Below, piece after piece: positions 41,484-48,044 of a DNA stretch of 64,000 nucleotides. Position 1 is the first letter of the stretch. Every line of letters starts with the position of its first letter. Origin of the DNA: Streptomyces abikoensis. Its GTDB lineage: Bacteria > Actinomycetota > Actinomycetes > Streptomycetales > Streptomycetaceae. Where the stretch lies: contig NZ_BMRT01000010.1 of NCBI RefSeq assembly GCF_014648775.1, positions 1 to 64,000 on the forward strand, given 5' to 3'. The notes beneath the pieces are model-generated. The model ran no database searches. It was not told the origin of the DNA and worked only from the letters and a program-made list of their open reading frames with translations. Position numbers and translations under genes: made by a program.

Positions 41484-43142
41484 GTGAGCATCGTCGAGGA
41501 TAAGCCGCTGAACGTCAGCGACCGGCCGTCCCCGGAGGCGGCCGCCGCACCCCCCGCGGCCACCACGGCCCCCGCGTCCCCCGCGTCCCCCGCGGACATG
41601 ACCGGACGCGTCGCGGAGCTGGCGGACCTCCGGACGCGGATCCTCGAAGGACCGAGCGCCAAGGCCACCGAGGCCCAGAAGGCCAAGGGCAAGCTCACCG
41701 CCCGCGAGCGTCTCGAACTCCTCTTCGACAAGGACACCTTCACCGAGACCGAGCCGTTCCGCCGGCACCGCGCCACCGGCTTCGGCCTGGAGGACAAGAA
41801 GCCCTACACCGACGGCGTCATCACCGGCTGGGGCAAGGTCGAGGGCCGCACGGTCTTCGCCTACGCCCATGACTTCCGCATCTTCGGCGGCGCCCTCGGC
41901 GAGGCCCACGCCCAGAAGATCCACAAGCTGATGGACCTGGCCGAGACGGCGGGCGCGCCCATCGTGGGCCTGTGCGACGGCGCCGGCGCGCGCATCCAGG
42001 AGGGCGTCACCGCCCTCGCGGGCTACGGCGGCATCTTCCAGCGCAACGTCCGCAACTCCGGTGTGCTGCCGCAGATCAGCGTCATCATGGGCCCCTGCGC
42101 GGGCGGCGCGGCCTACTCCCCCGCGCTCACCGACTTCGTCTTCATGGTGCGCGGCACCTCGCAGATGTTCATCACCGGCCCGGACGTCGTCCAGGCGGTC
42201 ACCGGCGAGAAGATCACCCAGGACGGGCTGGGCGGCGCGGACGTCCACGCCGAGACCTCCGGCGTGGCGCACAACGCCTACGACGACGAGGAGTCCGCCC
42301 TGGAGGACGTGCGCCACCTGCTGTCGCTGCTCCCCTCCAACAACCGCGAACTTCCGCCCGCCGAGCCGGCGTACGACCCGGTGGACCGACGCAACGACGT
42401 CCTGCTGGACCTCGTCCCGGCCGACCCCAACCAGGCGTACGACATGCGGGCGGTCATCGAGGAGATCGTCGACGACCGCGACTTCTTCGAGGTGCACGAG
42501 CGCTGGGCGCCCAACATCATCTGCGCCCTGGCGCGGATGGGCGGCCAGGTCACCGGCATCGTCGCCAACCAGCCGCAGCGACTGGCGGGCGTGCTGGACA
42601 TCGAGTCCTCGGAGAAGGCCGCGCGCTTCGTCCAGATGTGCGACGCCTTCAACATCCCACTGGTCTCCCTCGTGGACGTGCCCGGCTTCCTGCCCGGCGT
42701 CGACCAGGAGCACGGCGGCGTCATCCGGCACGGCGCCAAGCTGCTCTACGCCTACTGCAACGCGACCGTGCCCCGGATCTCCCTGGTGCTGCGCAAGGCC
42801 TACGGCGGCGCGTACATCGTCATGGACTCCCGCTCCATCGGCACCGACCTCGCCCTGGCCTGGCCGGTCAACGAGATCGCCGTCATGGGCGCGGAGGGCG
42901 CCGCCAACGTCGTCTTCCGCCGCGAGATCGCCGCCTCCGACGACCCGGAGGCCACCCGGCAGGCCCGGATCGCCGAGTACCGCGACGAACTGATGCACCC
43001 TTACTACGCGGCCGAGCGCGGCCTCGTCGACGACGTCATCGACCCCGCGCTCACCCGCGCCACGCTCATCGAGGCGCTCACCATGCTGCGCAACAAGCAC
43101 GCCGCCCTGCCCGCGCGCAAGCACGGCAACCAGCCGCAGTAG
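41484..43142 (+). CDS. accB: Acyl-CoA carboxylase beta subunit (carboxyltransferase), acetyl-type
   Basis: A 552-residue carboxyltransferase from GTG 41484 behind GGAGAGAGG. An Ala/Pro-rich N-terminus of about 40 residues precedes the two crotonase-like halves (KLTARERLELLFD, GGALGEAHAQKIHKLMDLA, DGAGARIQEGV, GPCAGGAAYSPALTDF; then DVPGFLPGVDQEHGGVIRHGAKLL, AVMGAEGAANVVFRRE). It transfers CO2 from carboxybiotin to acyl-CoA. In Streptomyces PccB and AccB the residue at position 422 sets substrate choice, Asp for propionyl and Ile for acetyl. Here the motif reads YGGAYIVMDS with Ile445, so acetyl-CoA to malonyl-CoA is predicted. That suits a PKS whose five ATs all look malonyl-specific. The alpha subunit may be the gene cut at position 1-62. 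Confidence 0.92.
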   Translation: MSIVEDKPLNVSDRPSPEAAAAPPAATTAPASPASPADMTGRVAELADLRTRILEGPSAKATEAQKAKGKLTARERLELLFDKDTFTETEPFRRHRATGFGLEDKKPYTDGVITGWGKVEGRTVFAYAHDFRIFGGALGEAHAQKIHKLMDLAETAGAPIVGLCDGAGARIQEGVTALAGYGGIFQRNVRNSGVLPQISVIMGPCAGGAAYSPALTDFVFMVRGTSQMFITGPDVVQAVTGEKITQDGLGGADVHAETSGVAHNAYDDEESALEDVRHLLSLLPSNNRELPPAEPAYDPVDRRNDVLLDLVPADPNQAYDMRAVIEEIVDDRDFFEVHERWAPNIICALARMGGQVTGIVANQPQRLAGVLDIESSEKAARFVQMCDAFNIPLVSLVDVPGFLPGVDQEHGGVIRHGAKLLYAYCNATVPRISLVLRKAYGGAYIVMDSRSIGTDLALAWPVNEIAVMGAEGAANVVFRREIAASDDPEATRQARIAEYRDELMHPYYAAERGLVDDVIDPALTRATLIEALTMLRNKHAALPARKHGNQPQ

Positions 43143-43162
43143 CGGCGGGATTGACAGGTACT

Positions 43163-43198
43163 CACGGTACGTACCGCCCTTGAGCGGTACGTACCGTG
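43163..43198. terminator. Perfect 15-bp hairpin after the carboxyltransferase gene
   Basis: CACGGTACGTACCGC (43163-43177) pairs fully with 43184-43198 across a 6-nt loop, 20 bases after the stop codon. Each arm is itself centred on the palindrome GGTACGTACC, so besides terminating it could bind a dimeric regulator. No T-tract follows, as is usual in Streptomyces. Confidence 0.6.
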
Positions 43199-43273
43199 GG
43201 TATGCGGAGGTCCGGGCGGTGACTCAGGGGGCGGGCACAACGGACGGAGGCGGCCCAAAGTAGCCCCTTATTA

Positions 43274-43297
43274 AAATACCTACCGTTAGGTAACATG
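43274..43297 (+). promoter_or_regulatory. ARE-like operator upstream of the small SARP gene
   Basis: AAATACCTACC (43274-43284) matches the left half of the ARE consensus at all defined positions and is followed by GTTAGGTA, giving the palindrome TACCTA-CCGT-TAGGTA. It lies about 120 bp upstream of the SARP start, the arrangement by which GBL receptors control pathway SARPs such as cpkO. Confidence 0.7.
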
Positions 43298-43413
43298 ACA
43301 CTCTTGGCTCCCTTCGGTAGGAATCCGTACCTGGCATGCCTACTGTCAGAATCACCCTTTCAGGTGATCGGCGCAGGGGTTCATCGGTCGCGCCGGGAAC
43401 AGGAGTGTGCGCA

Positions 43414-44256
43414 GTGAGGTTCAACCTCATCGGGCCGTTCGAGATCGTCGCCGACGACGGCCGGACCTACGTACCGAGCACCCCGAAGGTCTGTCAGGCA
43501 CTGGCACTTCTCCTGACCCGGCCCAACGAGATCGTCACGGCGGACTCGCTGATCCAGGAACTCTGGGGCCAGAAGCCACCACGCAGTGCTCTGACGACGC
43601 TTCAGACGTACATCTACCACGCCCGGCGCATGTTCGTCGGCGAGGAACTGGCCGCCGCCGGGCGGACCCTCCTCGCGACGCGCGCGCCGGGATACGTCAT
43701 CCAGGTCGACGACTCCGAGGTCGACATCAAGGTCTTCGAGCAGCTGATCGCCCGGGGACACTCCGAACTCCAGGACGGCGACCCCGAGTCGGCCGTCCAC
43801 CACCTCAACCAGGCGCTGGGCCTGTGGCGCGGCCCGGTGCTCTCCAGCATCCCCTCCGGCGACCTGCTCGCGGGCTCGATCGCCCACCTCGACGAGCTGC
43901 GCATCCGGGCGCTGGAGCTGCGCATAGAGGGCCAGACCCGGCTCGGCCGGCAGCGGGAGTCGATCCCCGAGCTGCGGCTGCTGGTGCACGCCTACCCCCT
44001 CAACGAGTGGTTCCACGGCCAGCTGATCTCGGCCCTCCACGGCTCCGGCCGCCGGGCGGAAGCGCTCCAGGCGTACCAGAACCTCTACCGCATCCTCAAC
44101 GACGAGCTGGGCCTCGAGCCCTCGCCCGAACTCCAGCGCCTCCAGCGCGAGGTGCTCAACCCTGAGCCCTCCGAGGTGACCTCGCTCAGCCGGGTCGCGG
44201 CCCCGCGCGACGCGCGGGCCGTGGCGCCGCTGTGGATGTCCTCCATGACGGGCTGA
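43414..44256 (+). CDS. Small SARP-family pathway activator
   Basis: A 280-residue protein with the standard SARP layout and no ATPase extension. GTG 43414 follows CAGGAG (43400-43405) and gives the usual VRFNLIGPFEIV start. Residues 1-95 are the OmpR-like winged helix (TPKVCQALALLLTRPNEIVTADSLIQELWG); residues about 100-245 are the BTAD (VDIKVFEQLIARG, LRIEGQTRLGR, LNEWFHGQLISALHGSGRRAEALQAYQNL). It most likely activates the PKS and tailoring promoters by binding direct repeats. The ARE-like site upstream suggests it is the main link from the butyrolactone receptor to biosynthesis. Confidence 0.93.
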   Translation: MRFNLIGPFEIVADDGRTYVPSTPKVCQALALLLTRPNEIVTADSLIQELWGQKPPRSALTTLQTYIYHARRMFVGEELAAAGRTLLATRAPGYVIQVDDSEVDIKVFEQLIARGHSELQDGDPESAVHHLNQALGLWRGPVLSSIPSGDLLAGSIAHLDELRIRALELRIEGQTRLGRQRESIPELRLLVHAYPLNEWFHGQLISALHGSGRRAEALQAYQNLYRILNDELGLEPSPELQRLQREVLNPEPSEVTSLSRVAAPRDARAVAPLWMSSMTG

Positions 44257-44261
44257 GGCCC

Positions 44262-44286
44262 CCCGGGCGGATCCACTCCGCCCGGG
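44262..44286. terminator. Bidirectional hairpin between SARP and DinB-fold genes
   Basis: CCCGGGCGGA (44262-44271), a 5-nt loop TCCAC, and TCCGCCCGGG (44277-44286) form a perfect 10-bp stem between two convergent genes. Confidence 0.75.
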
Positions 44287-44314
44287 CACCGTGGTCGTTC
44301 GTCGTGGCCGTTCG

Positions 44315-44893
44315 TCAGCGGACGTCGCCGTACCAGCGCCACCCCGCCGGGCGCTCCAGGCCGGGCAGGTCGCCGCGGCCGGTGCTCCACAGCAGCGTCT
44401 CGGCGGCGCCGTGGCCCGTGGGCGCGCCCGGGAAGATGCGCTCCAGCACGGGGGCGCAGAGCTCGTCCGAGGGCTCCCAGTCCAGCCCGAAGGTGAGGGC
44501 GATGTCGCGGCTGTGGAGGAGGAGTTCGGTGACGGCCATGGCGGAGAAGCCCGCCACGTCACTGGTGCCCCACGGGTGCCAGGCGCGGACCTCGGGCGAG
44601 GTCTCGCGCACGACACCGGCCAGCATCCGGCCGGCGATGCGGATGCCTTCCGCCTTCGCGTCGGCCGGCGCCCCGGCGTCGATGTGGGTCATCAGCGTGA
44701 TGTAGCGGTCCTTCGGCTGGGCTATCAGCAGACCCGCGTATCCGGTGACCGCCTGGGAAAGGTGGGAGACCGTCTGCTGACAGCTCCATTCCAGCGTTCC
44801 CGCGGGGCGGGACCAGTCGCCCTCGGCCTTCTCGAGAAGGGCGGTGGCGGAGTCGGTGGCGGCGGTGACGAGTTCGTGCCAGGAAAGAGTCAT
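44315..44893 (-). CDS. DinB/MDMPI-fold protein, possible mycothiol-dependent enzyme
   Basis: A 192-residue protein from ATG 44893 (MTLSWHELV); an ATG at 44905 is also in frame. It has the four-helix DinB/maleylpyruvate-isomerase N-terminal fold, including the metal-site helices QQTVSHLSQAVTGYAGLL (His36) and AMAVTELLLHSRDIALTFG (Glu115, His119). Family members use mycothiol to isomerise or conjugate electrophiles. In a cluster predicted to make a thiol-reactive epoxy-enone or epoxy-imine alkaloid, a mycothiol S-transferase for self-protection is a sensible inference. The best ARE match in the window covers its promoter, so it appears to be switched on with the pathway. An unrelated DinB role cannot be excluded. 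Confidence 0.75.
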   Translation of the reverse strand: MTLSWHELVTAATDSATALLEKAEGDWSRPAGTLEWSCQQTVSHLSQAVTGYAGLLIAQPKDRYITLMTHIDAGAPADAKAEGIRIAGRMLAGVVRETSPEVRAWHPWGTSDVAGFSAMAVTELLLHSRDIALTFGLDWEPSDELCAPVLERIFPGAPTGHGAAETLLWSTGRGDLPGLERPAGWRWYGDVR

Positions 44894-44904
44894 GGCAGTG
44901 ATCA

Positions 44905-44928
44905 TTACATACAGGCCGGTCGGTTTGA
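44905..44928 (-). promoter_or_regulatory. ARE-like operator upstream of the DinB-fold gene (best consensus match)
   Basis: Read on the minus strand, the 24-mer contains AAACCGACCGGCCTGTATGT. It fits the ARE consensus at all but about three of its defined positions, including ACnnACy and the GTwTGTw right half. It overlaps the region where the -10 box (TATGTA) would lie, so binding should repress the gene. Confidence 0.65.
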
Positions 44929-45090
44929 TGTTTCCTTGACGGGCCGACTTCACGCCGCTTCGACGCCCGGGAATTCACCGCCGTCGTGGCCCTGTGAAGA
45001 GAACATGCCCGAAGGGGCCCGGACCGCGCACGCGGTTCCGGGCCCTTCACCGGGGGGACGGGGGCGGCACCCCCGGCGGCTGGGCGGGGC

Positions 45091-45981
45091 TTACGCCTTG
45101 GGCTGCTGGAAGACCTTGACCATGCTGGCGTAGCTGTTCTTGCCGTGACCGGCGGCGATCGTACGTGCCATCAGGCCCTGCACGAAGAGGGGCAGTTCGG
45201 GGTTGATGCCCTGCGCCTCGCTCTCGTGCACCAGGTGCTCGAGGGCGCCGGCGTGGACCTCCATGGTGGCGTCGTTGGCGGGGAACTTGCCGTCGGCCGC
45301 GTCGATCTGGCCCGCGTAGTCCGTGGCGAAGCCCTTCACCGCGTCGACCCAGGCGGTCGCCCACGGCAGGAACTCGCTCGCCTTCACACCGACGGTGTCC
45401 AGCAGCGCGACACCGTGGAGGAAGCTGTTGAGGGTGCCCCACATGACGCCGAGCAGCGACACGTCGTAGAGCGCGGCCAGCGCGTGGTCCGCGCCCAGGT
45501 GGGTGGTGTTGCCGCCGAGGACCTTGAGGGTGGCCTCGTGGGCGGCGAAGACGTCCGCCGGGCCGCTGTAGAAGAGCACGGTCTCGGCGCCGCCGATGAG
45601 GGCCGGGACGGTCATGATGGCGCCGTCCAGGTAGCTCGCGCCGTGGCCGGCCGCCCAGCCGGCCTTCTCCCGGGCCTGCTCCGAGGAGCCGGAGGTCAGG
45701 TTGACCAGGGCCTTCCCGGAGAGCGCGGAGCCCAGCGGGTCGAGGACCGAGTGCATCGCGTCGTAGTCCGAGACGCACACGACGACCAGCTCGGAGGCGG
45801 CCACGGCCTCGGCCGGGGAGGCCGCGAGCACGGCGCCCTGGCCCACGAGCTCCTGCGCCTTGTCCGCGGAGCGGTTCCACACGGTCGTCGGGTGCCCGGC
45901 CTTCAGGAAGGCCCCGGCCAGCGCCTGCCCCATCAGCCCCAGACCGATGACCGTCACCGGTGCGTGGTCGTTGCCCGCCAT
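45091..45981 (-). CDS. Imine reductase (IRED) of the HIBADH/6PGDH-like family
   Basis: A 296-residue NADPH-dependent reductase from ATG 45981, six bases after TAGGAG. Its Rossmann N-terminus (VTVIGLGLMGQALAGAFLKAGH, then TTVWNRS 33-38 for NADPH) and the long interdomain helix lead to an all-helical dimerisation domain with LYDVSLLGVMWGTLNSFLHG (171-190), typical of Streptomyces imine reductases. Asp173 sits where R-selective IREDs are described as carrying Asp and S-selective ones Tyr. The catalytic Lys of true hydroxyisobutyrate dehydrogenases is not evident. It should reduce the cyclic C=N formed after transamination, for example an abikoviromycin-like imine to its dihydro form. It is divergent from the monooxygenase, and ARE-like palindromes lie between them. 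Confidence 0.85.
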   Translation of the reverse strand: MAGNDHAPVTVIGLGLMGQALAGAFLKAGHPTTVWNRSADKAQELVGQGAVLAASPAEAVAASELVVVCVSDYDAMHSVLDPLGSALSGKALVNLTSGSSEQAREKAGWAAGHGASYLDGAIMTVPALIGGAETVLFYSGPADVFAAHEATLKVLGGNTTHLGADHALAALYDVSLLGVMWGTLNSFLHGVALLDTVGVKASEFLPWATAWVDAVKGFATDYAGQIDAADGKFPANDATMEVHAGALEHLVHESEAQGINPELPLFVQGLMARTIAAGHGKNSYASMVKVFQQPKA

Positions 45982-46046
45982 CACAGCTCCTATCCAAGGA
46001 CGAAATGTATTGCCCACTCAGATTCACTCACCGCTCGCGACCAGGG

Positions 46047-46085
46047 AAGTACCTACTTGAAAGTGGGTACTTACCAGCAGGTAAG
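46047..46085. promoter_or_regulatory. Two overlapping ARE-like palindromes between imine reductase and monooxygenase
   Basis: AAGTACC-12 nt-GGTACTT (46047-46072) overlaps CTTACC-AGCA-GGTAAG (46070-46085). The first contains the ACCTACT core seen in the SARP and receptor sites. They lie 66 bp from the reductase start and 150 bp from the monooxygenase start, and could control both divergent genes. Confidence 0.55.
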
Positions 46086-46235
46086 CGGCGCTCCTCACGC
46101 TACTCCGATCAACGACCGTTCATCACCGTGCAATTACCGGCGAATGGTCTTCCACTTGCCCCGGTGGACGGCAAATGCCCGGACTCCTGCAAACCTCATG
46201 AGGAGGAAACAGGATTAATTGCCGGAGGTACGTTG

Positions 46236-47411
46236 ATGGCCACGAATTCGGAATTCACCGCCCTGCTCGCCGCGGTGGAGAAGGCACACCCCGTGATCCG
46301 GGCGAACGGCCTGGAGGCCGAGGAGAAGAGCCGGGTACCCGAGCAGAACCTCCGGCTCCTGGAAGAGGCCGGCGTATTCCGTATGGCCGTACCGGCCCGC
46401 TTCGGCGGCCTCGACCTCGGCATCGCCGACCAGGGCGCGGTCATCTCCGAGATCGCCCGGGCCTGTCCGTCCACCGGCTGGGCCATGACCGTCTGGCTCA
46501 CCGGTGCCCGGATGGCCGCCTTCTACCCTGACAAGGCGCAGGAGGAGGTCTTCGCGGGAGGCTCGGTCCGCGTCTCCATCGGCTTCGCCCCCACGGGCAC
46601 CCTCGTCCCCACCGAGGGCGGCTACCTCCTCAACGGACGCTGGAACTACAACACCGGCTGCCACGGCGCCGACTGGGACGGCCTCGCCGCCATGCTGGAG
46701 CACCCCGACGGCACCACCGAGGAGTTCCTCGCCCTCGTGCCGATGTCGGAGCTGTCCATCACCGACGACTGGGACGTCACCTCGGGCAGCGGCACCGGCA
46801 GCGCCACGACCACGGCCCAGGATGTCTTCATCCCCGCGCACCGCGTGGCCTCCTACGGCGAGATCATGAGCACCGGCGTCCCCGGCCGCTGGAACAGCAC
46901 CGCGAAGGGCCGCGAGTACGGCGTCGTCCCGTTCATCATGTCCGCCTACGCCCTGATGGCGGTCGGCGTGGCCCGCGGCGCCTACGGTCTCTTCCTCGAC
47001 CGCCTCCCGGGCCGCGGCATCACCTACACCTCCTGGACCGACCAGAAGCAGCACCCGCTCACCCAGATCCAGGTGGCCACCGCCGCCAACAAGATCGACG
47101 CGGCGGAGGCCCTCTCCTCGAAGTGGCTGGACCTCCTCCAGCGCCGCGCCGACGCGGGAGAGGACCCCACCCTGGAGGAGCGCGCCATCGTCCGCGGCCG
47201 CACCGCCTTCGCGGGCCAGCTCGCCAAGGAGGCCGTCGAACTCCTCCACTCCGCGAGCGGCGCCTCGGTCATCAAGCGCGACGTCCCCTTCCAGCGCTTC
47301 CACCGCGACATCCTGGGCTTCACGCTCCACGCCCTGGCCCAGGTCAACGTGAACATGGAAGTCCAGGGCCGAGTCCTCCTGGGCCTCGACCCGGGCACGG
47401 ACATCCTCTGA
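46236..47411 (+). CDS. Flavin-dependent monooxygenase, acyl-CoA dehydrogenase fold (group D)
   Basis: A 391-residue protein from ATG 46236 behind CCGGAGG. It has the acyl-CoA-dehydrogenase order: N-terminal helices (SRVPEQNLRLLEEAGVFRMAVPARFGGL), the beta domain (GYLLNGRWNYNTGCHGADWDG, TTTAQDVFIPAHRV) and a C-terminal helical bundle with FQRFHRDILGFTLHA. Proteins of this type (HpaB/HsaA/ActVA-ORF5 group) lack the dehydrogenase base and instead use reduced flavin and O2 to hydroxylate or epoxidise. The partner reductase is probably at 40729-41232. In this pathway an epoxidation of the dienyl side chain is the expected step. A hairpin terminator follows. Confidence 0.87.
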   Translation: MATNSEFTALLAAVEKAHPVIRANGLEAEEKSRVPEQNLRLLEEAGVFRMAVPARFGGLDLGIADQGAVISEIARACPSTGWAMTVWLTGARMAAFYPDKAQEEVFAGGSVRVSIGFAPTGTLVPTEGGYLLNGRWNYNTGCHGADWDGLAAMLEHPDGTTEEFLALVPMSELSITDDWDVTSGSGTGSATTTAQDVFIPAHRVASYGEIMSTGVPGRWNSTAKGREYGVVPFIMSAYALMAVGVARGAYGLFLDRLPGRGITYTSWTDQKQHPLTQIQVATAANKIDAAEALSSKWLDLLQRRADAGEDPTLEERAIVRGRTAFAGQLAKEAVELLHSASGASVIKRDVPFQRFHRDILGFTLHALAQVNVNMEVQGRVLLGLDPGTDIL

Positions 47412-47431
47412 CGCCACCCGCGCCGAAAGAG

Positions 47432-47467
47432 AAAGCCCGGGCCGGGCAGACCCCCCGGCCGGGGCTT
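47432..47467 (+). terminator. Hairpin after monooxygenase gene
   Basis: AAGCCC-GGGCCGGG pairs with CCCCGGCC-GGGGCTT around a short loop, with one internal mismatch, about 20 bases after the stop. It marks the right end of the supportable biosynthetic genes. Confidence 0.65.
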
Positions 47468-47530
47468 CGGCCGTGAAGCGTTCGCGTGCCAGGATGAGGC
47501 GATCATGACCACCGGCCAGAGGAGAGCCAG

Positions 47531-47814
47531 GTGAGACGCACCGCCATCGCCTTAACCAGCCTCGCGATCGCCGCCACCGCCACACTCACCGCGTGCGGAG
47601 GCGACAAGGGCGGCACCGACTCGAAGACGAGCGCGCCGTCGGCCGGGGCCGCAACGAGTGCCGGAGCATCCACGATTCCCCGAAGGACCGGGCGAAACAG
47701 GTCGAGCTCGCGAACCTGCGGTTCACCTCGCCGACTCACCCGCAGGGCTTCGGCCCCGCCAAGGCGGCGAAGATCCGCGACGTCGTGCACGAACACCTCT
47801 GCCCCACGTTCTGA
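47531..47814 (+). pseudogene. Small lipoprotein gene with a frameshift
   Basis: A GTG at 47531 behind GGAGAG opens a clear lipoprotein signal (MRRTAIALTSLAIAATATLTAC, lipobox LTAC) followed by a Gly/Ser/Ala linker. GC-rich third positions then move to another frame, which ends ECRSIHDSPKDRAKQVELAN...HLCPTF at 47814. Joining the halves needs the equivalent of one lost base near 47640-47670. The result would be a secreted protein of about 95 residues with two Cys. It has a TTA codon early in the signal. A sequencing error would give the same picture; I do not recognise a named family. Confidence 0.6.
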
Positions 47815-47831
47815 GCCTGCGAGGCGCACGA

Positions 47832-47867
47832 AAAAGCCCGGCTCAGACAAGGTCCGAGCCGGGCTTT
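47832..47867. terminator. Bidirectional terminator between lipoprotein and tRNA
   Basis: AAAGCCCGGCTC and GAGCCGGGCTTT form a perfect 12-bp stem (47833-47844 / 47855-47866) with A and T edges, serving both the lipoprotein transcript and the tRNA read from the other side. Confidence 0.85.
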
Positions 47868-47873
47868 CGGCGG

Positions 47874-47947
47874 AGCCGCCTTCGGGATTCGAACCCGAGA
47901 CCTACGCATTACGAGTGCGTTGCTCTGGCCAACTGAGCTAAGGCGGC
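47874..47947 (-). tRNA. tRNA-Thr (CGT anticodon)
   Basis: On the minus strand the cloverleaf reads: acceptor GCCGCCT/AGGCGGC, D-arm with GCTC-AGTTGG-GAGC, anticodon stem ACGCA/TGCGT around the loop CTCGTAA (anticodon CGT, reading ACG threonine), and T-arm TCGGG-TTCGAAT-CCCGA. No CCA is encoded. Its 3' end faces the biosynthetic cluster, and the genes beyond its 5' end are core chromosome. Confidence 0.95.
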
Positions 47948-48044
47948 AAGCTGCGTAACCAAGGTTGGCGTGTGCAGCGCGCCTAAGTCTACACAGTTTC
48001 CAGGGGTGCTCCGTACACAGCCGTCCGCGAGGGGATACCGCAGG

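Noticed and set aside
47874..47947. A tRNA-embedded attachment site with a second att copy inside the window
   Set aside because: I did not find another copy of the tRNA 3' sequence or an integrase gene in the window.
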